Assembly: GCA_021739765.1 (NCBI GenBank)
Contig: JAIPBD010000005.1
Location: forward strand, 1 to 64,000
DNA length: 64,000 nucleotides
Source of the DNA: Melioribacteraceae bacterium
Lineage (GTDB): Bacteria > Bacteroidota > Ignavibacteria > Ignavibacteriales > Melioribacteraceae
Direction of reading: 5' to 3'
The position numbers and the translations under genes were made by a program. Numbering within the stretch: the stretch's first letter is position 1; every line of letters begins with the position of its first letter. Positions 43,612-52,952 of the stretch are shown piece after piece. The notes under the pieces were generated by a model, which worked only from the letters and a program-made list of their open reading frames with translations, did not search any database and had not been told where the DNA came from.

Positions 43612-44415
43612 ATGACACTTAATATACTATTCATCGGCGATATTGTTGGAAAACCCGGAATGGACATGGTTCAAACCTGGCTTCCGCCCCTCAAAAAGAA
43701 ATATAAAGCCGACATAACTATTGTAAATGGGGAAAATTCGGCCGAAGGTAAGGGCTGCACCGAAAAAGAGGGCAAAGTTTTGTTCGATCTCGGCGTTGAT
43801 GTTATCACGGGTGGAAATCATACTTGGGATAAAAGGCAATCTCAAGATTACCTTAAAGTTGAGTCACGCTCTCTTCGACCTTTAAATTATCCAAAAGGTA
43901 CATACGGTCACGGTTACTTTATATTTAATTCCGAAAAGGGAAAAGTGGCTGTTGTTAATTTGCAAGGGCGATCTTTTTTGCCGGCAATCGATTGTCCTTT
44001 TAGAACCGCCGAATGGATTACCTCAAAATTGCTTGAAGAAACAAAAATGATCTTCGTTGATTTTCACGCGGAGGCAACAGCCGAAAAATTAGCTTTGGGG
44101 AATTTCCTCGATGGAAAGGTTAGTGTTTTGGTGGGAACTCACACGCACATTCAAACATCGGATGAAAGAATTTTTCCGAAAGGAACGGCTTATATTACTG
44201 ATGTTGGGATGACCGGCCCTTATGATTCTATCATTGGAATGAAAACAGATGCAGCAATAAATCGATTCCTGTATGCCACACCCCAAAAATATCAGACCGC
44301 TACAGATCAGGTTCATCTTTGTGGAATTTTCGCTCAGGTTGATACTGAGACGGGAAATGCTCTTTCAATCGAACGTTTACTGATTCCGGAATTTGAAAAA
44401 GTAAAGTCTTATTAA
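43612..44415 (+). CDS. YmdB-family metallophosphoesterase
   Basis: This cytoplasmic two-metal phosphodiesterase of the YmdB/TIGR00282 family has 267 residues, the usual length. Metal ligands are seen in FIGDIVGKPG, NGENSAEGKG, GGNHTWDK, DFHAEATAEK and GTHTHIQT. Characterised relatives hydrolyse cyclic nucleotides (2',3'-cNMP or cAMP). A cAMP-making CHASE2 cyclase lies in this window, but linkage is only suggestive. folD follows after 11 bases. Confidence 0.92.
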   Translation: MTLNILFIGDIVGKPGMDMVQTWLPPLKKKYKADITIVNGENSAEGKGCTEKEGKVLFDLGVDVITGGNHTWDKRQSQDYLKVESRSLRPLNYPKGTYGHGYFIFNSEKGKVAVVNLQGRSFLPAIDCPFRTAEWITSKLLEETKMIFVDFHAEATAEKLALGNFLDGKVSVLVGTHTHIQTSDERIFPKGTAYITDVGMTGPYDSIIGMKTDAAINRFLYATPQKYQTATDQVHLCGIFAQVDTETGNALSIERLLIPEFEKVKSY

Positions 44416-44426
44416 AAGGTTATTAA

Positions 44427-45305
44427 ATGGAAATTATTGATGGCAGGTTAACTGCCGAAAAAATTAAAAATAACTTAGCCACCGAGATCAGTGAATTGAA
44501 AAAAACGACCGGTAGAATACCGGGGTTGGTTACAATTCTGGTTGGCGAAAATCCCGCTTCTCAAGTTTATGTTAAAATGAAAAATAAGGCTTGTGCTAAA
44601 ATCGGTATGCATTCGGAACAGCTCAATTTGCCTAAAGAAATTTCTGAAAACGAACTTTTGGAAATAATTGAAAAATATAATCGTGATGATAATTTTAATG
44701 GCATCTTAGTTCAACTTCCGCTACCCGATCATATAAATGAAGACAAAATAATTGAATCAATTTCAAAAGATAAAGATGTTGATGGATTTCATCCCGTAAG
44801 TGTCGGGAATTTAGTAATAGGAAAAGATACCTTCTATCCTTGCACACCTTACGGCATTTTTTATCTTTTAAAAGAATACGGAATTGATACAAAAGGGAAA
44901 CATGTTGTTGTTGTTGGTAGAAGTAATATCGTTGGCAAACCAATCGCGAATATTATGTTACAGAAGAAGGAAGGCGCGAATGCTATCGTAACTGTCTGCC
45001 ATTCAGCCGCCCCGGATTTAAAGTTGTTTACCAGACAAGCGGATATATTAATTGCCGCTATCGGGCGGGCAAATTTTATTACAAATGATATGGTAAAAGA
45101 TGGTGTGGTAGTTATAGATGTAGGAATAAATAGGATTAATGATTCTTCTTCTGCAAAAGGCTACAAAATTGTTGGCGATGTGGATTTTGATGAAGTTTCG
45201 AAAAAAGCCTCTTATATAACCCCGGTTCCTGGCGGTGTTGGTCCCATGACCATCGCAATGTTATTGCAAAATACTTTTAAAGCATTTAAGCGTGTGGTGA
45301 AATAA
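44427..45305 (+). CDS. folD: Methylenetetrahydrofolate dehydrogenase/cyclohydrolase FolD
   Basis: This bifunctional one-carbon enzyme interconverts methylene-, methenyl- and formyl-tetrahydrofolate. It has 292 residues. The catalytic Tyr/Lys segment (SQVYVKMKNKACAKIGM), the KDVDGFHP motif, the NADP-binding VVVGRSNIVGKP and the C-terminal PVPGGVGPMTIAMLLQN are all in place. The start of the DeoC-like gene is the base after its stop codon, so they are co-translated. Confidence 0.96.
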   Translation: MEIIDGRLTAEKIKNNLATEISELKKTTGRIPGLVTILVGENPASQVYVKMKNKACAKIGMHSEQLNLPKEISENELLEIIEKYNRDDNFNGILVQLPLPDHINEDKIIESISKDKDVDGFHPVSVGNLVIGKDTFYPCTPYGIFYLLKEYGIDTKGKHVVVVGRSNIVGKPIANIMLQKKEGANAIVTVCHSAAPDLKLFTRQADILIAAIGRANFITNDMVKDGVVVIDVGINRINDSSSAKGYKIVGDVDFDEVSKKASYITPVPGGVGPMTIAMLLQNTFKAFKRVVK

Positions 45306-46175
45306 ATGAGCTCAGAAAAAATCGATCGGGTTGTTTCCGAAGTACTATTGGAAAAAGCGCTTCACGATTTTTATTGTGTTGGTGAAACTTGTAAAGGTTG
45401 GGAGCGAAATGTTCTCGATCAACCACTTGCCGTTAAAAACATCATAGACAAAGGTGCTGAAAGGATTTCGGCGGGCATTGGTATCGGTGATCAACTGCAC
45501 GATACTTCAATTGCCAGAATGATTGACCACACCTTACTAAAGCCCGATGCTACAATTCAAGAAGTACTAAAACTTTGTGATGAAGCCAAACAATATGAAT
45601 TTGCTTCGGTCTGCATTAATCCATGCTACGTGGATGTCTGTAGTGAGCAATTGAAAGGGACTCGAGTAAAGGTCTGCACTGTGATTGGTTTTCCACTCGG
45701 GGCAACTACTACTGAGGTTAAAAAGTGTGAAGCCGAGCAGGCACTAAAGAATGGTGCGCAGGAAATTGATATGGTATTGAATGTCGGTAAATTAAAAAGT
45801 GGTGATTATAAAGCTGTTTTTGAAGATATCAACCAAGTTGTGTTGATGGCAAAAAAATATAACGCGATCTGCAAAGTTATTCTCGAAACCGCACTTTTAA
45901 CGGATGAAGAGAAAGTTAAAGCCTGCGTAATTTGCCGAAACGCAAAAGCCGATTTTGTTAAAACATCCACAGGATTTAGTAAAGGTGGGGCCACGGTTGG
46001 TGATATTGCTTTGATGAGATATGTTGTTGGAAGTACAATTGGTGTTAAAGCCTCGGGTGGAATTCGAACTCGAGATGATGCGAAGGCTATGATAGAAAGT
46101 GGCGCGGACAGGATCGGCGCCAGCGCAAGCGTAAAAATTGTAACCGGCGAGAAAAATCAAGAAAGTGGTTATTAG
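45306..46175 (+). CDS. deoC: Deoxyribose-phosphate aldolase with N-terminal microcompartment-targeting extension
   Basis: This enzyme cleaves 2-deoxyribose 5-phosphate into acetaldehyde and glyceraldehyde 3-phosphate. The TIM-barrel core starts at about residue 64. Schiff-base Lys219 (FVKTSTGF), Lys248 (VKASGGIRT) and Asp155 (EIDMVLNVG) match the E. coli catalytic set. The protein is 289 residues, about 60 longer than typical DeoC. The first 20 or so residues ([17 protein letters not shown]) form a short amphipathic helix of the kind that targets enzymes into microcompartments; a linker with two Cys (CVGETC) and an [12 protein letters not shown] segment follow. Such extended DeoC enzymes belong to sugar-phosphate (SPU-type) BMCs. 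The shell genes are about 7 kb upstream. Aldolase function is sure; encapsulation is inferred. Confidence 0.92.
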   Translation: MSSEKIDRVVSEVLLEKALHDFYCVGETCKGWERNVLDQPLAVKNIIDKGAERISAGIGIGDQLHDTSIARMIDHTLLKPDATIQEVLKLCDEAKQYEFASVCINPCYVDVCSEQLKGTRVKVCTVIGFPLGATTTEVKKCEAEQALKNGAQEIDMVLNVGKLKSGDYKAVFEDINQVVLMAKKYNAICKVILETALLTDEEKVKACVICRNAKADFVKTSTGFSKGGATVGDIALMRYVVGSTIGVKASGGIRTRDDAKAMIESGADRIGASASVKIVTGEKNQESGY

Positions 46176-46402
46176 TGGTTATCGATCTCGTTACAATTAA
46201 ATCCGATGACGGATACACCGCGGAAGTTCCATCTATCAAAGGTTGTGAAAGCTGGTCGCATGAAGAAGATTCTGCAATTCAAAACGCTGTTGAATTACTC
46301 AGATTTTATCTAAAACTTAATGAGAATAATGAGATTAAAATTGATCGCGCCGGTAAGAATTTATCAAAGACAGTTTATAAATTAGTGTTTAACAAGTATT
46401 AA
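46175..46402 (+). CDS. HicB-like (UPF0150) small protein
   Basis: This 75-residue protein with the partial RNase H fold of HicB antitoxins reads DDGYTAEVPSIKGCESWSHEEDSAIQNAVELLRFYL. It has no DNA-binding tail and no HicA toxin partner is adjacent, so it is probably a solitary family member rather than a toxin-antitoxin pair. It starts at GTG, whose first base is the last base of the deoC stop codon. Confidence 0.7.
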   Translation: MVIDLVTIKSDDGYTAEVPSIKGCESWSHEEDSAIQNAVELLRFYLKLNENNEIKIDRAGKNLSKTVYKLVFNKY

Positions 46403-46403
46403 T

Positions 46404-46994
46404 TTGGCAAAATTCCGAACAGAAAAACGCTATGGAAAAATTTCTGCCGTGCTTTCGGCAAGACAATTTTCCCTTAATGTTGTTATAGAAAACGTTCACG
46501 ATCCACATAATGTTTCCGCGATTTATAGAACTTGTGATGCTGTTGGGGTTCCAGCGGTTTCTTTAATCTATAATAACGAACAATTCCCGAAAATAAGTAA
46601 AACTTCATCTGCCTCCGCTTTTAAATGGGTAGATAAAGAAAAATATGAAGGTGTTGAAGAATGTTACTCGGATTTACGATCAAAGGGATTTAAGATTTAC
46701 GCCAGTTTACTAGATGAGAATTCTGTTGATCTTTATGATTTGGATCTAACAGGAAAAGTGGCTTTTGTTATGGGAAATGAAAAAAGAGGCGTTTCGGAAG
46801 AGGCTGCCATGCTGGCCGATAAGACTTATTATATCCCAATGTTCGGGATGATACAAAGCCTTAACGTTTCTGTTGCTACAGCGGTAACCCTCTATGAAGC
46901 AATGAGGCAGCGCAGAAAAAGCGGACAGTATGATAAATCAGAATTGAGCGATGAAGAATTAACGGCAATGATCGACAAATGGTGCAAGAAATGA
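46404..46994 (+). CDS. SpoU/TrmH-family RNA 2'-O-methyltransferase
   Basis: This SPOUT-fold methyltransferase has 196 residues. All three motifs are visible: ENVHDPHNVSAIYRTCDAVGV, AFVMGNEKRGVS and IPMFGMIQSLNVSVATAV. It is closest in look to TrmH, which methylates G18 of tRNA; the exact target is not certain. It starts at TTG, one base after the HicB-like stop, which is an unusual start codon and suggests coupling to the upstream gene. Its stop overlaps the aroA start (ATGA). Confidence 0.9.
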   Translation: MAKFRTEKRYGKISAVLSARQFSLNVVIENVHDPHNVSAIYRTCDAVGVPAVSLIYNNEQFPKISKTSSASAFKWVDKEKYEGVEECYSDLRSKGFKIYASLLDENSVDLYDLDLTGKVAFVMGNEKRGVSEEAAMLADKTYYIPMFGMIQSLNVSVATAVTLYEAMRQRRKSGQYDKSELSDEELTAMIDKWCKK

Positions 46995-48268
46995 ATACAA
47001 TTATAGAACCGGTAATCAAAGTAAATGGTGAGTTAGAGTTCAAAGGTGATAAGTCAATTTCGCACCGTGCGGTTCTATTCTCGGCAATGGCAGAAGGTGA
47101 TTCGGTAATTAAAAACCTCTCTCATTCCGAAGATGTTTTCAGCAGTCTGAAATGTTTAAATCAACTTGGCATTAATCACAAATTCGAAAATGACCAATTA
47201 ACCGTTTCAGGCAAAGGAATATTTGGATTCACTAAATCAAATTCGCCATTGGACTCCGGAAATTCGGGAACAACCGCAAGACTTCTTTCGGGTATACTTG
47301 CAATGCAAAAGTTTGATTCGGAGATCGTCGGTGATGAATCGTTATCGCGCAGACCGATGAAACGAATTACAGAGCCTTTGGAAATGATGGGCGCAAAGTT
47401 TGAATCAAACGAAAATATTACTCTGCCTCTCAAAATTTTGCCTTCCAATTCGCTTCGACCAATTAACTATAAATTGCCTGTCGCAAGTGCGCAAATCAAA
47501 AGCGCTGTGCTTTTGGCCGGACTGCATCTCGACGAAAAAACCTCGGTAATTGAATTACTTCCTTCAAGAGATCATACCGAAAGAATGCTTGAACTTAACG
47601 GTATTGAAGTCGACGGAGGAATTCAGGTATTCAGCTCTAAAAAAGATTATCCGAAAGCGCATAAGTATATTGTACCCGGCGACATATCAAGTGCCGCGTT
47701 TTTTATCATTTTATGTTTGTTGAAAAACGATTCTGAGCTTAGAATTAAAAACATTTTATTGAATGAAGGAAGAACAGGTTTTATAGAAATATTGCAAGCG
47801 ATGGGGGCGGTTTTTAAGTTCGAAAATTTCAAAATATGCTCCAATGAATTTACCGGTGATCTTATCGTAAAGTCATTTAATTTGAAAAATATTGTTGTTC
47901 CGAAAGAAAAAATACCAAGCATAATTGATGAAATCCCAATATTGGCTGTTGCCGGAATATTTGCTGAGGGTGATTTTGAGATCAGGAATTGTAAAGAATT
48001 ACGCGTGAAAGAAACTGATAGGATCTCCTCTTTGTGTATGAATTTTAAAGAAGCCGGATTAAAAGTTACGGAATTTGAAGATGGATTTAGACTTGAGGGA
48101 AGTGTCACAAACACGTCTCCAAAATACAATTCTTTTGGAGACCATCGAATCGCGATGGCGTTCGCGATTTTAGGTGCCTTAACTACAGGCTGCGAGATTG
48201 AAAATTTTGAATGTGCAAAAATCTCCAATCCCGAATTTATTCTTCAACTTAACTCGATAACCGAATAG
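46991..48268 (+). CDS. aroA: 3-phosphoshikimate 1-carboxyvinyltransferase (EPSP synthase)
   Basis: Sixth step of the shikimate pathway. About 425 residues are seen with the substrate-binding motifs GDKSISHRA, LDSGNSGTTARLLSG, SRRPMKRI, RVKETDRI and GDHRIAMA. I prefer the ATG at 46991, which forms an ATGA overlap with the previous stop, over the one four codons earlier. It converges with bshC, with one base between the two stop codons and no visible terminator between them. Confidence 0.95.
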   Translation: MNTIIEPVIKVNGELEFKGDKSISHRAVLFSAMAEGDSVIKNLSHSEDVFSSLKCLNQLGINHKFENDQLTVSGKGIFGFTKSNSPLDSGNSGTTARLLSGILAMQKFDSEIVGDESLSRRPMKRITEPLEMMGAKFESNENITLPLKILPSNSLRPINYKLPVASAQIKSAVLLAGLHLDEKTSVIELLPSRDHTERMLELNGIEVDGGIQVFSSKKDYPKAHKYIVPGDISSAAFFIILCLLKNDSELRIKNILLNEGRTGFIEILQAMGAVFKFENFKICSNEFTGDLIVKSFNLKNIVVPKEKIPSIIDEIPILAVAGIFAEGDFEIRNCKELRVKETDRISSLCMNFKEAGLKVTEFEDGFRLEGSVTNTSPKYNSFGDHRIAMAFAILGALTTGCEIENFECAKISNPEFILQLNSITE

Positions 48269-48269
48269 A

Positions 48270-49892
48270 TTATAATTCAATAAGTTGATGTTCAAATTTT
48301 GTGATTGAAATCTCATCCATCAGAAACTTAAGTAAGTCCCTGCCATATTTATGGGCAAAGTAAATAAAGTTTAATTCCCTTTCCTGCAAATTGTTATTTG
48401 GGAAAAGCAGCAATCTTGTCTTTTCAATCTGTCTGAGCGCGTTTTCGTTTCTATTTTCTTCAGCTTTCCTGACTTTATTTTTTAATTGCTCCAGACCTTG
48501 ACTTGAGCGGTCTTTAGTCTTATCGGTAATATCAATTAAAGTTTTATCAATTAGCTCAAGCTTTTCTTTTAGATTCCGATAAAGGTTTTCGATTTCAGAT
48601 TCCAGGTTATTAAATTCCTGCTCGATATTAATTTGTGAAAGTTTATTAATTACTTTTTGATTCAGTTCCTTTTCATCATAAAAATCAGAGAATTTAAGAT
48701 CATGTTTATCAAACACTTTGGAGGCGGATTTCTCTATCAGCGTTATTGAGGAGCGAGGATAAATGATCGGTTGTGTAATTTCAAAATGCTTGTATAACGG
48801 AATCACTTGAGGGAAGTAACTTATTTCACCGGGGCCGCCAATGTAAAAAGCAGTCGGGAAAAGGAAATCCTGACAGATTGGACGCAAAAGAACATTAGGA
48901 CTAAAAGTCTCCGGTTCGTTTTCCAATTTATCTAAAAGTTCTTGCTCGGTATATTTGATCCGTTTTCCTTTAAGCGAAAACATATTGTTTTCGCGGGGTT
49001 CGAGAAGAAAACGCCCTTCGCCATCATTAATAAAAATGTTGATCGGCTTCACTTTTACCTGAGCGTGATAAACATCCTCAAGTTCAGCGCTTACTTCAAC
49101 CGTATCAATTGAATGTGACATAAAATCTTTAATTTCCCGTTCGAATACCGGCTTCAAAAGTTTTTTAACACCGTCATCTTGAGGATCGAATAAAATCAGT
49201 CCGAATTCATCAAACAGATCTAAAATTAATTTCCTGAAAGCAAATTTAAAACTATTTCCTTCTTTGTATGCTTCAACTAATTGGAGTACGGATTCTTTAA
49301 AATCAGAATCCCGCAGCGCTTCTTCCAATTTATTGATGGATTCATTTACATTTGCGTTGAAATGAAGTTTCCCGATACTTCCCCTATTTGTTTCTTCTTC
49401 GAGACCGTCAGAATATTCGATATTTAGTAGGGAATTTGTTTTATCTATTATATTCGTGCTTCTTACTTCTTCATAATCATGGTCTTCTCCTTCCAACCAA
49501 AATATTGGAACGAAATTGTATTCACTATATTTTTCCTTTAAAGATTTGCATAATTTAATTGCTGTGATCGTTTTATAAATGGTGTAAAGCGGCCCACCGA
49601 AAAGTCCAAGTTGCTGTCCGGTAACAACTGCGATTGTATTAACGGCACTTAATGACTCAATATTTCGATTCGTTACGGAAGAAACTTCTGTATTTGCATA
49701 CTGTTTCTTAATGCAATCCCTTAATTCGTTGCGATGGAAACATTCTTTCGAACTGATATCTTCGAACAGTTTTAAGTAACTTTCCCGGTCTCGAAAGTCT
49801 TTTTTAAAAAATCTTTTCACATTTTCGAACTCATATAAATAATCGAGAAATAAGTTCACGTTTCCGGGTAAATCAGAAAAATTTATAAACAT
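48270..49892 (-). CDS. bshC: Bacillithiol biosynthesis cysteine ligase BshC
   Basis: The enzyme adds cysteine to glucosaminyl-malate, the last step to bacillithiol. The 540 residues have the family signatures VVTGQQLGLFGGPLYTIYKTITAIKL and FVPIFWLEGEDHDYEEV, then a coiled-coil stretch (about 420-490) and a nucleotide-binding-like core (RPICQDFLFPTAFYIGGPGEISYF). bshA and bshB are not in the window. It is a single gene divergent from the glycoconjugate cluster, so bacillithiol is probably this organism's low-molecular-weight thiol. Confidence 0.93.
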   Translation of the reverse strand: MFINFSDLPGNVNLFLDYLYEFENVKRFFKKDFRDRESYLKLFEDISSKECFHRNELRDCIKKQYANTEVSSVTNRNIESLSAVNTIAVVTGQQLGLFGGPLYTIYKTITAIKLCKSLKEKYSEYNFVPIFWLEGEDHDYEEVRSTNIIDKTNSLLNIEYSDGLEEETNRGSIGKLHFNANVNESINKLEEALRDSDFKESVLQLVEAYKEGNSFKFAFRKLILDLFDEFGLILFDPQDDGVKKLLKPVFEREIKDFMSHSIDTVEVSAELEDVYHAQVKVKPINIFINDGEGRFLLEPRENNMFSLKGKRIKYTEQELLDKLENEPETFSPNVLLRPICQDFLFPTAFYIGGPGEISYFPQVIPLYKHFEITQPIIYPRSSITLIEKSASKVFDKHDLKFSDFYDEKELNQKVINKLSQINIEQEFNNLESEIENLYRNLKEKLELIDKTLIDITDKTKDRSSQGLEQLKNKVRKAEENRNENALRQIEKTRLLLFPNNNLQERELNFIYFAHKYGRDLLKFLMDEISITKFEHQLIEL

Positions 49893-50003
49893 CAGAAATC
49901 CTTTTTATCTTTTATTCAACTTATGAAAAATACATTAAATTAGGGTCGGATTGAATATATTTGTTGCTGATTTAATTCATACTGACAACAATCTTACAAA
50001 AGT

Positions 50004-50879
50004 GTGCTAAAAATAAAATCCCTATATCTTTTTATTCTATTCATTTTTTATTCTGTCCCGGTTTTTGCTCAGAGTGACTTATGGATACTGGAATTTATGC
50101 CCGGGAAAATAAATTTGCTCTCACCAAAGGCTTCATTTCAGGAAGCAAGAGTTGGGATTCTTTACTATCCTTCAGACGCAAATCTTAAAGTTGATATTGG
50201 TAATAGTCTCGATATTTTAAATTATAGCAATGAATTCCGTTCTTTAACAATTTCAACAGGGATCGACTTTTTTGCTTATGCTTGGTCTAAAACAATTGCC
50301 GGAAACCGGTTGCAAATAAGTGCGCTTGACGGATTTTTTGGGGGACATTTAACAGTTATTAAAAAAAACAAATCTGATAAAATTTATGGCAGATTCAGAT
50401 TTATTCACAATTCCGCGCATTTAGTTGACGGAAATTGGAACAGCAAAGATAAAAAATGGCGCGATGATTACGAGCCCATTCCTTATACCAAGGATTTCGC
50501 CGAACTGCAAATCGGAACAATTAGAAAAATGGCCGAGTTTGAGCTGAATTTTTATTCATCATTTTCGTATGCTACTTTGGTTCGACCAGCTTCAATGAAT
50601 GAATTCGGGTTTAATGCCGGAAGTGAAATTTATTACAAATATTCTAATTCCTTATTTGGAAAACCCTCCAACGTTTTTATTGCTTATCATTTTGGGTTAG
50701 AAGGGAAACCGAATTTAATTCCCACGCATAATATTCTTATCGGAAATAAATTTGGAGAAATCGGTAATGAGGGTGTAGTTCTCTATCTTAGCTATTTATA
50801 TGGAAATACACCGTTTAATGAATTCTTTTTAAATCGGGAAGAAAGATTTGGAATCGGCTTTTTTGTCGAATTTCTCTAA
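50004..50879 (+). CDS. Outer-membrane beta-barrel protein (DUF1207-like), copy 1
   Basis: This is a 291-residue exported protein with a signal peptide (PVFAQ) and alternating beta strands to a C-terminal aromatic residue, as in outer-membrane barrels. It shares an FxEAxVGI...DIGNSLDIL start and an FIHNSAHLVDGNW...K.W block with the gene at 55646. It starts at GTG, with no other good start. It opens the glycoconjugate cluster, 7 bases before the flippase-like gene. The family name is tentative. Confidence 0.68.
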   Translation: MLKIKSLYLFILFIFYSVPVFAQSDLWILEFMPGKINLLSPKASFQEARVGILYYPSDANLKVDIGNSLDILNYSNEFRSLTISTGIDFFAYAWSKTIAGNRLQISALDGFFGGHLTVIKKNKSDKIYGRFRFIHNSAHLVDGNWNSKDKKWRDDYEPIPYTKDFAELQIGTIRKMAEFELNFYSSFSYATLVRPASMNEFGFNAGSEIYYKYSNSLFGKPSNVFIAYHFGLEGKPNLIPTHNILIGNKFGEIGNEGVVLYLSYLYGNTPFNEFFLNREERFGIGFFVEFL

Positions 50880-50886
50880 ATAAAGT

Positions 50887-51813
50887 ATGAAAACATCAAA
50901 AGTTAAAGTAATATTTTATATCAAGATCCTATTAGGCCTTTTGCTGCTCTACTATTTAGCTGATTACCTCAATCCGCGCGAATTATGGGTTTCGTTTATA
51001 TCTTCAAATAAGCTAAAAGTCCTGATTTCAGCATTACTAATTTTCCCGCTGTTATATTTGCAATTTTTTAAGTGGCGCGAATTATCTGGCAACTTACTTG
51101 GAATAAAATCAAAGAAGAAAATATTGGATTCCTTGCTCTTTGGAATTTCAGCCGGATTATTAACTCCAATGCGACTTGGTGAATTTGCCGGGAGAGTCTA
51201 TATCCTAAAAGGAACCAGCAAATCACAAATTTTGGTTGTCTCCTTATTGGATAAATACTTAACGCATCTATACTATCCTGTGTTCGGAATTGTACCGCTG
51301 TTTATTTTTTTTCCCGAGTATACTACCGAATTTATCTACGCTCTTTTGGGAATTATAATTTATTGGATTTTAGTTATTCAATTACTCAAATTAAGAAAAA
51401 TTAAACTAATAATTAACTCACTTAGAAATCGATTTGAATTATTCGATAAGTTTGTAATTGCTGTTAAACTCGTAAAGGAGATGGATCGGAAATTATTGAC
51501 AAAAGTACTGTTCATCGCATTTGTTTACGTAGTATTAAATTTACTCCAATATGCCATCCTAATTTCAGCCTTCTCGATGGAGGATAAATACTTCACTTAT
51601 TTATTCGCTTGTGGATTTATTTTTTGGTTCAGATCGTTATTGCCGGTTTTTACGATTGGCGATCTTGGAGTAAGAGAGTTAACCGCAATTTACTTTTTAA
51701 GTTTGGTAGGAGTAAATGAATTCGCTGCTTTCAATGCCTCACTAACTATTTTTATTTTTAATTTGGTTATTCCTTCGATAGTTTCGTTTTTCGTTGTTAG
51801 GGGAGAGAGATGA
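50887..51813 (+). CDS. Flippase-like integral membrane protein (LPG synthase TM/UPF0104)
   Basis: The 308-residue polytopic protein has about eight membrane helices and the family hallmarks LTPMRLGEFAGRVYIL and FTIGDLGVRELTAIYF. Relatives flip or sense lipid-linked substrates (the membrane half of MprF is the best-known example). In this cluster it probably moves a glycolipid. It overlaps the next glycosyltransferase by 4 bases (ATGA). Confidence 0.85.
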   Translation: MKTSKVKVIFYIKILLGLLLLYYLADYLNPRELWVSFISSNKLKVLISALLIFPLLYLQFFKWRELSGNLLGIKSKKKILDSLLFGISAGLLTPMRLGEFAGRVYILKGTSKSQILVVSLLDKYLTHLYYPVFGIVPLFIFFPEYTTEFIYALLGIIIYWILVIQLLKLRKIKLIINSLRNRFELFDKFVIAVKLVKEMDRKLLTKVLFIAFVYVVLNLLQYAILISAFSMEDKYFTYLFACGFIFWFRSLLPVFTIGDLGVRELTAIYFLSLVGVNEFAAFNASLTIFIFNLVIPSIVSFFVVRGER

Positions 51814-52952
51814 TCGAATTTTTAATTATTTCTTTTTCCGCTCTTTCGGTTATCTATACCGCTTTTTTGCTTTTAGTGTTGATTGGAATAAAGAATACGC
51901 GGAAACTGACCAAAACTTCACCCAAAAATAATTTTGAAACAGTAACTGTGATTGTACCTTTCCGCAATGAAGAATTGAATATCAAAAATTCCTTTGATAG
52001 TCTCATTAAACAATCTTATCCCGGAAAATATGAGATAATATTTATTGATGATAACTCCGACGATAATTCTGTTAAAATTCTCTCAGAATCTGTAAAAAAT
52101 TCCGGCGCGGACAATGTGAAAATCCATCGCGCAGAGGGTGAAAAAGCATTTCAGAAGAAAAAAGCAGCCGTTGAATTTGGATTAAAAAATGCCGTCGGGG
52201 AGATAATAATTACAACTGATGCGGATTGTACACACACGGAAAATTGGATTTTGAAAATGGTATCTCAGTTTGATTCGAATACGGGATTTGTCTCGGGGCC
52301 GGTGAAGTTCGAGGATGAATCATCTTTTTTTAGGAAAATGCAGATTTTGGAATTTGTTGGTTTAATTTTAACCGGAGCCGGATTGATAGGGCTGAAATAT
52401 CCCACGATTTGTAACGGCGCAAACATTGCTTACCGTAAAAAAACATTTTTTGAAGTTGATGGATTCTCGGGTAACGATAATTTATCCTCAGGTGACGATG
52501 AATTTTTGATGCAGAAAATATCCAAAACCAAAAATTATGATGTAAAATTTTGTTTTGACGAGGAAGCCGTCGTCCATACCGAATCGCAATCTTCCTTAAG
52601 TAAATTTTTTAATCAGCGAAAAAGATGGGCGAGCAAAAGTTTTTTTTACCAGGATAAAAAATTAATCACACTGCTTTTATCGTTATTCATTTATTTTGTT
52701 TCGCTCCCTTTACAATTTATTCTCGGCATTTTTGTGGATATCCTATTTTTATACAGTTTTTCACTGTTTGCCGGTCTCAAAATTGTCCTCGAGTTTTTCG
52801 TATTATCAATGGGAAACAACCTCTTCAAGAACAAAATCGATCCGGTTGTTTTTATTATTTCAGAATTGGTTCATCCATCCTATATTATGATTTCATCCGT
52901 TTTGGGTTTGATTGGCAATTTTGAATGGAAGGGAAGGCAATTAAAAAGATGA
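51810..52952 (+). CDS. Processive-type family 2 glycosyltransferase A
   Basis: This membrane glycosyltransferase has 380 residues. One N-terminal helix is followed by a GT-A domain (VTVIVPFRNEE, IDDNSDD, TTDADC) and the catalytic/product-binding motifs GDDEFLM and QRKRW (QxxRW), then three or so C-terminal membrane helices. This layout is that of NodC/PgaC/cellulose-synthase-like processive enzymes. It overlaps both neighbours and its sugar is unknown. Confidence 0.88.
   Translation: MIEFLIISFSALSVIYTAFLLLVLIGIKNTRKLTKTSPKNNFETVTVIVPFRNEELNIKNSFDSLIKQSYPGKYEIIFIDDNSDDNSVKILSESVKNSGADNVKIHRAEGEKAFQKKKAAVEFGLKNAVGEIIITTDADCTHTENWILKMVSQFDSNTGFVSGPVKFEDESSFFRKMQILEFVGLILTGAGLIGLKYPTICNGANIAYRKKTFFEVDGFSGNDNLSSGDDEFLMQKISKTKNYDVKFCFDEEAVVHTESQSSLSKFFNQRKRWASKSFFYQDKKLITLLLSLFIYFVSLPLQFILGIFVDILFLYSFSLFAGLKIVLEFFVLSMGNNLFKNKIDPVVFIISELVHPSYIMISSVLGLIGNFEWKGRQLKR

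Noticed and set aside
46175-46994. HicAB toxin-antitoxin system
   Set aside because: Only a HicB-like protein is present; the next gene is clearly a SPOUT methyltransferase.
47647-48228. 193-codon minus-strand frame opposite aroA
   Set aside because: Its length is a by-product of aroA codon use; no motif or ribosome binding site.
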